The notes: generated by a model from the sequence alone, not told the origin. A stretch of 64,000 nucleotides of DNA from Microbacterium festucae (GCF_025421715.1 NZ_JAOEFC010000001.1:1321567-1385566); one strand, 5' to 3'; positions 1-9,079 are shown, counted from the first letter of the stretch. Made by a program: numbers and translations.

Positions 1-299
1 GGGACCCCGACGTGCAGGCCGCCATCGCCCGCGCCGGGCGCGAGGGCCGCATCGCGACCTATCAGGTGTGCGACTGGAAGACGCCGCTGCCGGCCGACGT
101 GCTGCTGTCGCGGCACTACCCGGGCGACGGCGTGATCGACTTCGGTGCGCTCACCGAGGCGGTCATCGCCACCGGCTACGACCGCGACATCGAGGTGGAG
201 ATCTTCAACGAGGAGATCTGGGCGACCGACCCGGCGCTGGCCGTCGCGCGCACGGCCGCGGGCTTCGGCCGTGCGGTCGCGCCGCACCTGCCGGCGTGA
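1..299 (+). CDS. Sugar phosphate isomerase/epimerase, C-terminal part
   Basis: The reading frame is open from the window edge (first full codon at 3) to TGA at 297-299, so the N-terminus lies outside. The visible part resembles the last strands of an AP-endonuclease-2/IolE-type TIM barrel: a GYDRDIEVEIFNEEIW stretch contains the acidic residue (EVEIF) that usually supplies the last metal ligand. Members of this family isomerise or epimerise sugars and sugar phosphates in the cytoplasm. It is followed by a LacI regulator and a glycerate kinase on the same strand, which suggests a carbohydrate or sugar-acid catabolic operon. The substrate cannot be inferred from this fragment. Confidence 0.6.
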   Translation, partial: DPDVQAAIARAGREGRIATYQVCDWKTPLPADVLLSRHYPGDGVIDFGALTEAVIATGYDRDIEVEIFNEEIWATDPALAVARTAAGFGRAVAPHLPA

Positions 300-318
300 T
301 CGCATGCGACGCCTGACG

Positions 319-345
319 GGGAAACGTGTTCCCGAGTCCTAAACT
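319..345 (+). promoter_or_regulatory. Candidate LacI operator and leaderless -10
   Basis: An interrupted palindrome GGGAA-N5-TTCCC (319-333) lies just before TAAACT (340-345), a -10-like box ending 7 bases before the GTG at 353. There is no ribosome binding site before that GTG, which fits leaderless transcription. The palindrome may be an autoregulatory LacI-family operator (inference). Confidence 0.4.
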
Positions 346-352
346 CACGAGC

Positions 353-1384
353 GTGACCGACCCCTCCGCCCCCGCCCGCCCCGGTTCTGTGACCCTGCAC
401 GACGTCGCCGACGCCGCGGGGGTCTCCCTCGCGACCGCGTCGCGCGTGCTCAACGGCTCGACGCGCAACGTCGCCGGGCCCTACCGCGAGCGGGTCGAGG
501 CGGCCGCCGCGCGGCTGGGCTACTCGGCCAACCTCTCGGCGCAGGCCACCGCGCGCGGCACATCGGCGATCGTGGCGCTGCTGGTCGCCGACATCGCCGA
601 CCCCTACTTCGGCGAGCTCGCCGCCGGTGTGGCCCGCGGCGCCGACGAGGCGGGGCTGGTCGTCACCATCGCCACCACCGACCGCGACGCCGACCGCGAG
701 CTGCGCCTCGTGCGCGCCCTGCGCGGGCAGCGGCCGCGGGGGGTCATCCTCGCCGCCTCGCGCGCGGCGGCGCAGTTCGCGCCCGAGCTGGCGCGCGAGC
801 TCGACCTCATCGCAGCCGCGGGCGGCCGCGTCGTCGCCCTCGGGCCGCAGGCCGACGGCATCCGCGGCATCACCCTCGACAACCGCGGCGGTGCCGAGGC
901 GCTCGGCCGCGCCCTGGCCGACAGCGGCTACCGCGACGCGATCGTGCTCGCCGCCGCCGAGGGCATCGTCACCAGCGACGAGCGCGTCGCCGGGTTCACC
1001 GCCGGGTTCACGGCGGGCGGCGGCTCGGCCCCACGCCTCCACCGGGCGGGGTTCACCCGCGACGCCGGCGCCGCGGCGATGACGGCCGCCCTGGCCGAGG
1101 GCGTCGCGCCGGGCACCCTCGTGTTCGGCATCAGCGACGTCGTCGCCATCGGCGCGATGGGCGCGCTGCGGCAGGCCGGCCGCGAGGTGGGCGCCGACGT
1201 GGCCCTGTGCGGCTACGACGACATCCCCACCAGCCGCGACGTGACCCCGGCGCTCACGACCGTGAACATCCCGCTCGAAGAGGTCGGCTACCAGGCCCTG
1301 CGCGCCGCCGTCGACCCCGACTGGTCGCCGGCGCCGCTGCCGCTGCAGGTGCTGCTGCGCGGCAGCACGCCCCCGCCGTCATGA
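353..1384 (+). CDS. LacI family transcriptional regulator
   Basis: Sugar-responsive repressor of 343 residues. The N-terminal helix-turn-helix spans about residues 13-36 (TLHDVADAAGVSLATASRVL), followed by a hinge and a periplasmic-binding-protein-like effector domain, with the usual FGISDVVAIGAM and CGYDDIP motifs near the C-terminus. The start is placed at GTG 353 because a -10-like box ends 7 bases upstream; an in-frame GTG at 326 would add nine residues but lies upstream of that box. The stop overlaps the glycerate kinase start (ATGA), so the two are co-transcribed. It probably controls the isomerase-kinase genes around it. The effector is unknown. Confidence 0.88.
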   Translation: MTDPSAPARPGSVTLHDVADAAGVSLATASRVLNGSTRNVAGPYRERVEAAAARLGYSANLSAQATARGTSAIVALLVADIADPYFGELAAGVARGADEAGLVVTIATTDRDADRELRLVRALRGQRPRGVILAASRAAAQFAPELARELDLIAAAGGRVVALGPQADGIRGITLDNRGGAEALGRALADSGYRDAIVLAAAEGIVTSDERVAGFTAGFTAGGGSAPRLHRAGFTRDAGAAAMTAALAEGVAPGTLVFGISDVVAIGAMGALRQAGREVGADVALCGYDDIPTSRDVTPALTTVNIPLEEVGYQALRAAVDPDWSPAPLPLQVLLRGSTPPPS

Positions 1385-2550
1385 CCCGCATCGTCGTCGC
1401 CGTCGACAGTTTCAAGGGGTCGATCTCGGCCGCCGACGCGGCACGCGCGCTGAGAGACGGCATCCGCGGTGCGGTGGGAGGCGCCGAGGTGGTGCTGCGC
1501 CCCATGGCCGACGGCGGCGAGGGCACCCTCGACGCCTTCGCGGCCGCGGTGCCGGGCGCCCAGCGCATGCCGGTGCGGGTGACGGGGCCGGCGGGCACCG
1601 ACGTCGACGCCGCGTGGCTGCTGCTGCCGGGCGGCACCGCGGTGGTCGAGCTCGCCTCGACCAGCGGCATCGAACTGCTCGGCCCGGCGGCGCACGCCGA
1701 CGATGGGCTGCCCGGTGGATTGCCCGGTGGGCTGCCCGGTGCGGTCCTGCCCGGTGCGGTCCTGCGCGGCGAGGATGCCGACACCACCGGCTTCGGGCAG
1801 GCGATCGCCGCGGCCCTCGACCACGGAGTGCACCGCCTCGTGCTCGGCATCGGCTCGAGCGCGTCGACGGACGGCGGCACCGGCATGCTGCGCGCCCTCG
1901 GAGCGCGGCTGACAGCCGCCGACGGCGCCGACACCGCCCCCGGCGCCCGGGGGCTGGGGTCCCTGGCATCCGTCGACCTCTCGGGTCTGCGCGCGCTGCC
2001 GCCGGGAGGTGCGGTCGTGCTGACCGACGTCACCAACCCGCTGCGGGGCGCCGCCGGCGCCGCCGCCGTCTTCGGGCCGCAGAAGGGCCTCGACCCCGCC
2101 GGCGTCGTGCGCGCCGACGCGGGCCTGGCGCGCCTGGCCGCGCTGCTGCCGCAGGTCGACCCCGCCACCCCGGGCGCGGGCGCGGCCGGGGGCACCGGGT
2201 TCGGGCTGCTCGCCTGGGGCGCGCGACTCGTGCCGGGCGCTGCCGAGGTGGCCGCCCTCATCGGGCTGGCCGAGGCGATCGGCGGCGCCGACCTCGTCGT
2301 CACCGGCGAGGGCTCGTTCGACGGGCAGTCGGCCGCCGGCAAGGTGCCGACCTTCGTGCAGGCCGCCGCGGCGACGGCGCACGTGCCGGTCGTGCTCGTG
2401 GCCGGCCGCATCGCCCCCGATGCCGACACGGCGGCGTTCGCGGCGACGTTCTCGCTCACCGACCTCGCCGGCAGCCCCGCGGCCTCGCTCGCCGATCCCG
2501 CGCGCTGGCTGCACGCCGCCGGCACGCGGATGCCGCACGCCGGGGCCTGA
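1381..2550 (+). CDS. Glycerate kinase (GarK/GlxK family)
   Basis: Predicted to phosphorylate D-glycerate with ATP, feeding sugar-acid or glyoxylate catabolism into glycolysis. The 389-residue protein starts MTRIVVAVDSFKGS, the family signature, and has a GIGSSASTDGGTGML glycine-rich loop and a DLVVTGEGSFDGQSAAGK motif near the C-terminus. ATG 1381 overlaps the LacI stop by four bases, which fixes the start and implies translational coupling. It is slightly longer than usual because of a repeat-encoded insert (GLPG/AVLPG units, about residues 109-130) in a probable surface loop. Whether glycerate position 2 or 3 is phosphorylated is not decided. Confidence 0.88.
   Translation: MTRIVVAVDSFKGSISAADAARALRDGIRGAVGGAEVVLRPMADGGEGTLDAFAAAVPGAQRMPVRVTGPAGTDVDAAWLLLPGGTAVVELASTSGIELLGPAAHADDGLPGGLPGGLPGAVLPGAVLRGEDADTTGFGQAIAAALDHGVHRLVLGIGSSASTDGGTGMLRALGARLTAADGADTAPGARGLGSLASVDLSGLRALPPGGAVVLTDVTNPLRGAAGAAAVFGPQKGLDPAGVVRADAGLARLAALLPQVDPATPGAGAAGGTGFGLLAWGARLVPGAAEVAALIGLAEAIGGADLVVTGEGSFDGQSAAGKVPTFVQAAAATAHVPVVLVAGRIAPDADTAAFAATFSLTDLAGSPAASLADPARWLHAAGTRMPHAGA
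1705..1770 (+). repeat. In-frame minisatellite in glycerate kinase
   Basis: Three 12-base units of the type gggctgcccggt (1705-1740) are followed by two 15-base units (1741-1770), all in frame, encoding GLPG x3 and AVLPG/AVLRG. All unit lengths are multiples of three, so copy-number change would not break the gene. Confidence 0.85.
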
Positions 2551-2634
2551 GGCCGGTTCCGGCCCTCGGGGCTGCCGGCGGCTGCTCTTCAGATCACGGG
2601 AGCCGGGTCAGGAGCCGTGACTCCGGGCGCCGGG

Positions 2635-4275
2635 TCAGGCGCCGAGCGCGGCGGCCACCACCGCGCGGGCTTCGGCCTGCACCTCGGCGAGGTGCTCGGG
2701 GCCGCGCAGCGACTCGGCGTAGAGCTTGTAGACGTCTTCGGTGCCCGACGGCCGCGCCGCGAACCACGCGTGTGCGGTCTGCACCTTGAGGCCGCCGATC
2801 GCGGCGCCGTTGCCGGGCGCGTGCGACAGCTTCGCGGTGATGGGCTCACCGGCCAGCTCGGTGGCCGTCACGGCTTCGGGCGCCAGGCGCGCCAGCGCCG
2901 CCTTCTGCTCGGGCGTGGCCGGGGCGTCGACGCGCTGGTAGGCCGACGAGCCGTACTCGGCCTCGAGCTCGGCGTAGCGCTGCGAGGGCGTCTTGCCGGT
3001 GACCGCGAGGATCTCGGAGGCCAGCAGGCACAGCAGGATGCCGTCCTTGTCGGTCGTCCACACCGTGCCGTCGAAGCGCAGGAACGATGCCCCCGCCGAC
3101 TCCTCGCCGCCGAAGGCGACCGACCCGTCGATGAGGCCGGGGACGAACCACTTGAACCCGACGGGCACCTCGACCAGGCGACGGCCGAGCGCCTCGACGA
3201 CGCGGTCGATGATCATCGACGACACGAGGGTCTTGCCCACCGCGGCATCCGCCCGCCAGTTCGGACGGTGCGCGTAGAGGTAGTCGATCGCGACGGCGAG
3301 GTAGTGGTTGGGGTTCATGAGCCCGCCGTCGGGGGTGACGATGCCGTGACGGTCGGCATCCGCGTCGTTGCCGGTGAGGATGTCGTACTCGTGGCGGCGG
3401 GCGACGAGGGCGGCCATGGCCGAGGGGGAGCTCGGATCCATGCGGATCTTCTCGTCCCAGTCCAGCGTCATGAAGCGCCAGGTCGGGTCGACCTCGGGGT
3501 TGACGACGGTCAGGTCGAGGCCGTACTTCTCGGCGATCAGCGCCCAGTACTCCACCGAGGCCCCGCCCAGCGGGTCGGCGCCGATGCGCACCCCGGCCTT
3601 GCGGATCGCGTCGATGTCGATGATGTCGGCGAGGTCGGCGACGTAGTTCTCGCGGAAGTCGTAGGTGCCCACGCGCCCCTCGACGATGTCGGCGAAGCGG
3701 GTGCGCTGCACGCCCTCGAGGTTCGCTTCGATGAGCGCGTTCGCGCGGTCGGCGATCCACCCGGTGGCGTCGGTGTCGGCGGGGCCGCCGTGCGGCGGGT
3801 TGTACTTGAAGCCGCCGTCGCGGGGCGGGTTGTGCGACGGGGTCACCACGATGCCGTCGGCGCGGCCCGGGTCGGCCTCGTCGCGGTCGCGGTTGTAGGC
3901 GAGGATCGCGTGGCTGAGCGCGGGCGTGGGCACCCACGCGTCGCGGGAGTCGGCGCGCACGTCGATTCCGTTGGCCACGAGCACCTCGATGGCGCTGCGC
4001 TCGGCAGGGCGCGAGAGCCCGTGCGTGTCGCGCCCGAGGAAGAGCGGGCCGGTGATGCCCTGCGCGGCGCGGTAGTCGACGATCGCCTGCGTCGTGGCGA
4101 GGATGTGCACCTCGTTGAAGCTCGACGACAGCGACGACCCGCGGTGGCCGCTGGTGCCGAACGCCACCCGCTGCGCGGCGACCGACGGATCCGGCCGGCG
4201 GTCGTAGTACGCGGCGATCAGCTCGTCGATGTCGATCAGGTCGGATGCTTCGGCGGGCTGTCCTGCGCGGCTCAT
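2635..4275 (-). CDS. pgm: Phosphoglucomutase, alpha-D-glucose-specific
   Basis: Interconverts glucose 1-phosphate and glucose 6-phosphate, linking glycogen, trehalose and cell-wall precursor metabolism to glycolysis. The 546-residue length equals that of the E. coli Pgm type. Visible motifs in order are TSGHRGSS (41-48, substrate phosphate), the phosphoserine loop [12 protein letters not shown], the metal loop DADADRHG, the sugar-specificity loop GGEESAGAS and a C-terminal phosphate-binding RPSGTED. The start at 4275 (MSRAGQP) is chosen because homology begins there; upstream frame extension is intergenic. It is convergent with the glycerate kinase gene. Confidence 0.95.
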   Translation of the reverse strand: MSRAGQPAEASDLIDIDELIAAYYDRRPDPSVAAQRVAFGTSGHRGSSLSSSFNEVHILATTQAIVDYRAAQGITGPLFLGRDTHGLSRPAERSAIEVLVANGIDVRADSRDAWVPTPALSHAILAYNRDRDEADPGRADGIVVTPSHNPPRDGGFKYNPPHGGPADTDATGWIADRANALIEANLEGVQRTRFADIVEGRVGTYDFRENYVADLADIIDIDAIRKAGVRIGADPLGGASVEYWALIAEKYGLDLTVVNPEVDPTWRFMTLDWDEKIRMDPSSPSAMAALVARRHEYDILTGNDADADRHGIVTPDGGLMNPNHYLAVAIDYLYAHRPNWRADAAVGKTLVSSMIIDRVVEALGRRLVEVPVGFKWFVPGLIDGSVAFGGEESAGASFLRFDGTVWTTDKDGILLCLLASEILAVTGKTPSQRYAELEAEYGSSAYQRVDAPATPEQKAALARLAPEAVTATELAGEPITAKLSHAPGNGAAIGGLKVQTAHAWFAARPSGTEDVYKLYAESLRGPEHLAEVQAEARAVVAAALGA

Positions 4276-4414
4276 GCCCCCAGTCTGGCACTCGCCGGTC
4301 GTGGTGGCACCTCTGCGGGCGATGATCCGCAGCCGGGCATTTGCCACGGTCGTGCACCGCCGGGCTCGGGCGCGGCGCGTGCGACAGTGTCGGGGAGGAC
4401 ACCCGGAGGAACCC

Positions 4415-4594
4415 ATGGCACGACGCGCGCGCAGGGCCGAGACGTGCCGCGCCGTGCTGTCGCGGGTCGACGGCACCGTCGTCTCCGATGAGATCGTCGA
4501 GGCTTCGGCGGCGTCGCTCCGCCGCATCGACCGCGTCGAGTGGCACCTTCCCGACGGCGACTACGTCATGCGCATCGAGGCCGCCGACAGGTGA
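4415..4594 (+). CDS. Small basic hypothetical protein (59 aa)
   Basis: A 59-residue frame with a strong ribosome binding site (cggagga) six bases before ATG 4415. The N-terminus is very basic ([13 protein letters not shown]), then comes a mixed segment ending [16 protein letters not shown]. No family is recognised. It sits alone between the divergent pgm gene and a convergent lipoprotein gene. The Shine-Dalgarno sequence and lack of a competing frame are the only evidence that it is real. Confidence 0.45.
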   Translation: MARRARRAETCRAVLSRVDGTVVSDEIVEASAASLRRIDRVEWHLPDGDYVMRIEAADR

Positions 4595-4612
4595 GCGCCC
4601 GCGCCGGTCTCC

Positions 4613-5254
4613 TTACCCGCGCTGGAGTGTCGCCGTGGCCGTGCCGCCCGAGATCGTGCTCTCGAGCGTGAGCGTGTCGCCCTCGCAGGTGTAGGGGGCG
4701 TCGGCGACGGGGGAGGCTGCGATCTGTTCGATGATCCCGCTGGCATCGGTGGGCGCGCCGTCGAGGGTCGCGCTCACCTGCAGGCCGTCGGTCGACGTCG
4801 TGTCCGCGGTGATCCGGTCGTCGGTCGCGGTGTAGGTGCCCGACAGTGCGCCGCCGAGGGTCACGGCGATCTCGGTGCCTCCGACGTCGGCGGTGACATT
4901 CGTCGGCGGCGTCCACGCGTAGGCACCGTCGGCGCCGATCGTGAGCGAGGCCGTCCCCTGCGGCGTGTACCCGATGTCGGCACCCGAGAGGATCGTGTTG
5001 ATATCGGCGTAGAACCGGTCGAGGCCCGCCTGGTCCATGCGCCAGTCGCCGATGAGGCACGCAGCGCCTGCTGCGGCGGAGGGAGAGGGCGTGGCGGTGG
5101 TGGACGCGCTGGGCGACACCGATGCGCGGGGCGACGATGTCGAGGTGCCCGTCGCGGTGGGTGCGGTGCCCTCGGGCGCACACCCCGCCAACGCGCACAC
5201 CAGCAGGGCGGATGCCGAGAGGGCGAGCATGGGGGCGAGACGGCGACGAGTCAT
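4613..5254 (-). CDS. Putative secreted lipoprotein
   Basis: A 213-residue protein with a lipoprotein signal: basic start MTRRR, hydrophobic core, lipobox LAGC (Cys about 25). A Ser/Thr/Pro/Ala-rich linker (about 26-58) follows, then a globular domain from CLIGDWRMDQAGLDRFY to the end. The CLIGDW...G...T start of that domain resembles lipocalin-like exported actinobacterial domains of unknown function. It would be anchored outside the membrane. Ligand and role are unknown; no operon partner is evident. Confidence 0.75.
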   Translation of the reverse strand: MTRRRLAPMLALSASALLVCALAGCAPEGTAPTATGTSTSSPRASVSPSASTTATPSPSAAAGAACLIGDWRMDQAGLDRFYADINTILSGADIGYTPQGTASLTIGADGAYAWTPPTNVTADVGGTEIAVTLGGALSGTYTATDDRITADTTSTDGLQVSATLDGAPTDASGIIEQIAASPVADAPYTCEGDTLTLESTISGGTATATLQRG

Positions 5255-5321
5255 GCTCTTCACCCTAGGTCGACCGTGCCCGGCAGTCCGCGCGCACGCG
5301 CGGCACGGCGCCCGCGCCGGT

Positions 5322-5336
5322 CTAGGCTGAATCCCC
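5322..5336 (+). promoter_or_regulatory. Leaderless -10 box for pheA
   Basis: TAGGCT (5322-5327) ends nine bases before GTG 5337, with no Shine-Dalgarno sequence between. This is the spacing expected when transcription starts at or next to the start codon. Confidence 0.45.
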
Positions 5337-6299
5337 GTGAGCACAGACGCGAGCGGCATCCCGATCCGACGCACCTACAGCTACCTGGGTCCGGCAGGCA
5401 CGTTCACCGAGGCCGCCCTCGCGCAGGTTCCCGAGGCGCGCGACCAGATCTGGCGCCCGGTGCGCAACGTCGCCGAGGCTCTCACCGACGTCGTCGAGGG
5501 GCGTGCCGACGCGGCGATGATCGCGATCGAGAACTCGATCGACGGCGGGGTGTCCACCGCGCAAGACGCCCTGGCGACCATGTCGGGGCTGCGGATCGTC
5601 GGCGAGTACCTCGTGCCGGTCAACTTCGTGCTGGTGGGCCGCCCCGGGGCGCGCCTGGCCGACGTGTCGCTCGTCGCGGCGCATCCGGTCGCCTACGCGC
5701 AGTGCCTGCACTGGCTCTCGGCGCACCTCCCCGAGCACGCGCACCTGCCGGCGGCCAGCAATGTGGCCTCGGCGGTCGGCATCGTCGACGGCGCGAGCGA
5801 TGCGGATGCCGCGATCGCGCCCCCCGGCATCCTCGGTCACTACGACCTCGAGCTGCTGGCATCCGACATCGGCGACAACCCCAACGCCGTCACCCGCTTC
5901 GTGCTGGTGGCGCGCACGGTCGCCCCGCCGGCGCCCACCGGCGCCGACAAGACCTCGCTGATCGCCGAGCTGCCCGACGACCACCCGGGCGCGCTGCTCG
6001 AGCTGCTCGAGCAGTTCTCGACCCGCGGGATCAACCTGTCGCTCATCGAGTCGCGGCCCATCGGCGACGCCCTCGGCCGGTACCGGTTCGTCATCGACGC
6101 CGACGGGCACATCGAAGACGAGCGCATGGCCGACGCGCTGCTGGGCCTGCGCCGCTTCAGCCCGAAGGTGACATTCCTCGGCTCGTACCCTCGCGCCGAC
6201 CGTGCGATCGTGCACTACCCCGACCGCTACTCCGACGACGTGTTCGTCGAGGCCCGCGACTGGCTGCGCGGCCTCATCTCGGGCGAACCCGAGGCCTGA
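5337..6299 (+). CDS. pheA: Prephenate dehydratase
   Basis: Converts prephenate to phenylpyruvate in phenylalanine biosynthesis. The 320-residue monofunctional form has the N-terminal signature YLGPAGTFTEAAL, the catalytic TRF motif in NPNAVTRFVLV, and a C-terminal ACT regulatory domain (about 203-290) with the ESRP phenylalanine-binding motif (SLIESRPIGDALGRYRF). Feedback inhibition by phenylalanine is therefore expected. No chorismate mutase domain is present, as in other actinobacteria. GTG 5337 fits the upstream -10-like box. The gene is convergent with the following LLM oxidoreductase. Confidence 0.95.
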   Translation: MSTDASGIPIRRTYSYLGPAGTFTEAALAQVPEARDQIWRPVRNVAEALTDVVEGRADAAMIAIENSIDGGVSTAQDALATMSGLRIVGEYLVPVNFVLVGRPGARLADVSLVAAHPVAYAQCLHWLSAHLPEHAHLPAASNVASAVGIVDGASDADAAIAPPGILGHYDLELLASDIGDNPNAVTRFVLVARTVAPPAPTGADKTSLIAELPDDHPGALLELLEQFSTRGINLSLIESRPIGDALGRYRFVIDADGHIEDERMADALLGLRRFSPKVTFLGSYPRADRAIVHYPDRYSDDVFVEARDWLRGLISGEPEA

Positions 6300-6329
6300 G
6301 CCGGCTCGGGCTCCGGGGACCGGGGCTCG

Positions 6330-7370
6330 TCAGGCGGCGAGCAGCTCGAGGGTCTGCACGCGCCCGGATGCCGTGTCGAACGGCTCCGCCGCGTACGGCG
6401 CGGCGACGGGCGAGATCATGACCTCGTCGACGCCGTGGCGGGTTGCGAAGGCGGCCAGGCGCGTGCGCACCTCGTCGGGCACGCCCACGAACCAGCGGCT
6501 GCGCATCACGTCGATGAGCGGGGTCGCCAGGCCGTCCGCGGCCTCGGCGGCCGCGGCCTCCTCGACGGTCTCGAGCGGGCCGAGCGGGCGCCCGCCGCGC
6601 AGCCGGGCCATCATGCGCGCCTGCGGCAGCATCCGCTCGTCGGCTTCGGCGGCGGTGGGGGCGACCACGGCGTTGGCGGTGAGGAACGTGCGCGGGGCGG
6701 CGAGCGTCTCGGACGGCTGGAAGCCCTGCCGGTAGAGGTCGAGGGCGCGCTCGAGTCCATCGCCCGAGAAGTGGTTGGCGAAGACGTAGGGCAGGCCCAT
6801 CGCCGCGGCCAGCTGCGCCGAGTAGTCGCTCGATCCCAGCAGCCACACCTCGGGGGTGCTCGTGGCGGCCGGTGTCGCGTGCACGTCGTAGGTGCCGCCC
6901 GAGGTGAAGCGCACCGTCGCGCCCTCGGGGCTCACGAGCGAGACGATGTCGCGCACGTTGTCGGGGAACCGGTCGACGTCGCTCGTCGTGCCCGACTGGC
7001 GCAGCAGCTGCGTGATCACCGGGTCGCTGCCGGGCGCGCGGCCGAGGCCCAGGTCGATGCGCCCGGGGGCGATCGCCTCGAGCGCGGCGAACTGCTCGGC
7101 CACCACCAGCGGGGAGTGGTTGGGCAGCATCACGCCGCCCGATCCGAGCCGGATGCGGTGGGTGCGGCCGGCCGCGGCGGCCACGAGCACCGGCGGGGTG
7201 GTCGAGGCCACGGCGGGCATGTTGTGGTGCTCGGCGAACCAGTAGCGGCGGTAGCCGAGGTCGTCGGCGCGCGCGGCGAGGGCCAGCGAGGATGCCACGG
7301 CCTGGGCGCTGGACTGACCGGTGCGCACCGAGACGAGGTCGAGGACGGAGAGTGCGGGGGAGGAGCTCAT
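6330..7370 (-). CDS. LLM-class flavin-dependent oxidoreductase
   Basis: Bacterial luciferase-like TIM-barrel oxidoreductase of 346 residues, starting near SSPALSVLDLVSVRTGQSS, with RYWFAEHHNMPAVAST and GSGGVMLPNHSPLVVAEQFAALEAIAPGRIDLGLGRAPG, typical of the one-component YhbW/LuxA-like subgroup using FMN or F420. ATG 7370 is chosen over the adjacent GTG 7373. The photolyase gene is 117 bases upstream on the same strand, so co-transcription is possible. Substrate is not predictable; family members oxidise aldehydes, sulfonates or heterocycles. Confidence 0.85.
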   Translation of the reverse strand: MSSSPALSVLDLVSVRTGQSSAQAVASSLALAARADDLGYRRYWFAEHHNMPAVASTTPPVLVAAAAGRTHRIRLGSGGVMLPNHSPLVVAEQFAALEAIAPGRIDLGLGRAPGSDPVITQLLRQSGTTSDVDRFPDNVRDIVSLVSPEGATVRFTSGGTYDVHATPAATSTPEVWLLGSSDYSAQLAAAMGLPYVFANHFSGDGLERALDLYRQGFQPSETLAAPRTFLTANAVVAPTAAEADERMLPQARMMARLRGGRPLGPLETVEEAAAAEAADGLATPLIDVMRSRWFVGVPDEVRTRLAAFATRHGVDEVMISPVAAPYAAEPFDTASGRVQTLELLAA

Positions 7371-7462
7371 CACCTCACCGCAACGCGGCGGGGGCGCCGG
7401 GCATTCCGGCGGGGCGTCGGGGTGGGTGGGTGGAGGTCGCGGGGACGCCAGGCGCCGGGCGC

Positions 7463-7505
7463 CACCGGGCTCGCTTGACGCTCGGGGTCACCGGGCGCGC
7501 TTGAC
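7463..7505. repeat. Duplicated 17-bp segment at photolyase 3' end
   Basis: The sequence caccgggcgcgcttgac (7489-7505), encoding the last photolyase codons and stop, recurs at 7463-7479 with one mismatch, 26 bases away. It looks like a short tandem duplication just past the stop codon. Confidence 0.6.
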
Positions 7506-8861
7506 CGCCTCGTACGCGTCGAGGGCCGCACGTCGCGTGGCGGCGAGGTCGACGAGGGGCTCCTGCCCCGCGGCATCCGGCGCCCACTCGTTCACGTACT
7601 GGCCGTGACGGTCGAACTTCTCGGCCTGCAGCACCGGGTTGAAGATGCGGAAGTACGGCGATGCATCGGCGCCGGAGCCTGCCACCCACTGCCAGTTGAA
7701 CGGGTTGCTGGCCGTGTCGGCGTCGACGAGGGTGTCCCAGAACCACTGCTCGCCGTGCCGCCAGTCGATCAGCAGGTTCTTGGTGAGGAACGAGCCGGTC
7801 ACCATCCGCACCCGGTTGTGCATGTAGCCGGTGTGCCACAGCTCCCGCATGCCGGCGTCGACGAGGGGGATGCCGGTGCGTCCCTGCTGCCAGGCGGCGA
7901 GGTGCGCCCGGTTCAGCGTCGGCCAGGGGAATGCGTCGAACGAGCCGCGCCAGTTGCGGGTGGCGAGGTCGGGGAAGTGGAACAGCGTGTGCCAGGCGAA
8001 CTCGCGCCAGCCGAGCTCGGAGAGGAAGCGGTGCGCCGAGCCGCCCGCCCCCGCTGCGGAGCTGGCGTCGACGGCATCCAGGGTCTCGCGCCAGACGGTG
8101 TGCGGGCTGATCTCGCCCCACCGCAGTCGGGGCGACAGCAGCGAGGTGGCCCCGCCGGCGGGCTCGTCGCGGGCGCGGTCGTAATCGGGGAGGTCGTCGG
8201 CGAGGAACTCGCGCAGGCGCGCGCGGGCGGCCGGCTCGCCCGGCTCCCAGCGCTCGCGCAGGCCCCCCGCCCAGTCGGGCGTGGTGGGAAGCAGGTGCCA
8301 GTCGTCGAGGTCATCGGAGGCAGGCGTGCGTCGCGGGCCGGTCAGCTCGCGCGGCTCGGGCAGGGGCGCGCGGGGTGCCGGCAGGTCGCGGCAGGCCTTC
8401 CAGAACGGGGTGAACACGGCGTAGGGGGTGCCGCTGCCGGTGGTCACCGTCCACGGCTCGAACAGCAGCGAGGCGGCGAACGACTGCGCCTCGACGCCCG
8501 ATGCGCGCAGCGCCGTCTTGACCGCGGTGTCGACCTCCCGCTCGGGGGCGCCGTACCGGCGGTTCCAGAACACGGCGCCGGCGCCGGTCTCGTCCACCAG
8601 CCGCGCGATCTCGTCGGCTCCCGCGCCGCGGCGCAGCACCAGCACCGACCCCTTGTCGCGCAGCCGTGCGCCGAGCGAGTCGAGCGAGTGGTGCAGCCAC
8701 CAGCGGGCGGCCCCGCCCAGCGGGCGGATGCCCTCGGACTGCTCGTCCCACACGAACACCCCGATCACCGGCTCGCCCCGATCGACCGCCGCCCGCAGCG
8801 CCGGGTTGTCGGCCAGCCGCAGGTCGTCGCGGAACCACACGAGCGAGGGAGACGCGTCCAT
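7488..8861 (-). CDS. phr: Deoxyribodipyrimidine photo-lyase
   Basis: Light-driven repair of cyclobutane pyrimidine dimers. The 457-residue protein begins LVWFRDDLRLADNPAL, the N-terminal antenna-binding alpha/beta domain, and ends with the helical FAD domain containing ELGWREFAWHTLFHFP, MHNRVRMVTGSFLTKNLL and WQWVAGSGADASPYFRIFNP, all class I CPD photolyase signatures. The start at 8861 (MDASPSLVWFRDD) is chosen because homology starts there; the frame stays open upstream only through a repeat-rich gap. A LacI regulator gene diverges from its upstream side. Confidence 0.93.
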   Translation of the reverse strand: MDASPSLVWFRDDLRLADNPALRAAVDRGEPVIGVFVWDEQSEGIRPLGGAARWWLHHSLDSLGARLRDKGSVLVLRRGAGADEIARLVDETGAGAVFWNRRYGAPEREVDTAVKTALRASGVEAQSFAASLLFEPWTVTTGSGTPYAVFTPFWKACRDLPAPRAPLPEPRELTGPRRTPASDDLDDWHLLPTTPDWAGGLRERWEPGEPAARARLREFLADDLPDYDRARDEPAGGATSLLSPRLRWGEISPHTVWRETLDAVDASSAAGAGGSAHRFLSELGWREFAWHTLFHFPDLATRNWRGSFDAFPWPTLNRAHLAAWQQGRTGIPLVDAGMRELWHTGYMHNRVRMVTGSFLTKNLLIDWRHGEQWFWDTLVDADTASNPFNWQWVAGSGADASPYFRIFNPVLQAEKFDRHGQYVNEWAPDAAGQEPLVDLAATRRAALDAYEAVKRAR

Positions 8862-8876
8862 GCCTCCATCATCTGC

Positions 8877-8933
8877 CGAGTGTCCACAACACGCGGCATG
8901 CGCGCCCCCGCACCCGCGTGTTGTGGACACTCG
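8877..8933. repeat. Nested palindromic repeat, copy 1 (variant)
   Basis: Two perfectly complementary 20-base arms (8877-8896 and 8914-8933) around a 17-base spacer. Each arm is internally self-complementary (GTGT...ACAC). Copy 1 differs from the other five by CCACAA in place of CCAAGA in the left arm, with the matching change in the right arm. The gap 8862-9175 holds this copy, a simple repeat, copy 2 and the LacI promoter. Confidence 0.85.
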
Positions 8934-8934
8934 C

Positions 8935-8990
8935 TGTGCGGGTGCGGGTGCGGGTGCGCGTGCGCGTGCGCGTGCGCGTGCGGGGGCGGG
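8935..8990. repeat. GTGCGG/GTGCGC simple-sequence tract
   Basis: About nine hexamer-like units of ggtgcg then cgtgcg between palindrome copies 1 and 2. It is noncoding and probably slippage-prone. Confidence 0.8.
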
Positions 8991-9020
8991 TATGGGCGCA
9001 GGCGGGTGTGTCCGCCCGTG

Positions 9021-9079
9021 CCGAGTGTCCAAGACACGCGGCTGGCGCCAGCCGGATGCCGCGTGTCTCGGACACTCGG
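9021..9079. repeat. Nested palindromic repeat, copy 2
   Basis: Left arm 9021-9041 and right arm 9059-9079, complementary except one base (9069). Core arm CGAGTGTCCAAGACACGCGG; spacer begins ctggcgccagccggatg. It lies between the divergent photolyase and LacI genes. Confidence 0.85.

Noticed and set aside
2617..4491. Open frame of about 624 codons opposite phosphoglucomutase
   Set aside because: Composition shadow; the opposite strand encodes all pgm motifs at the expected length.
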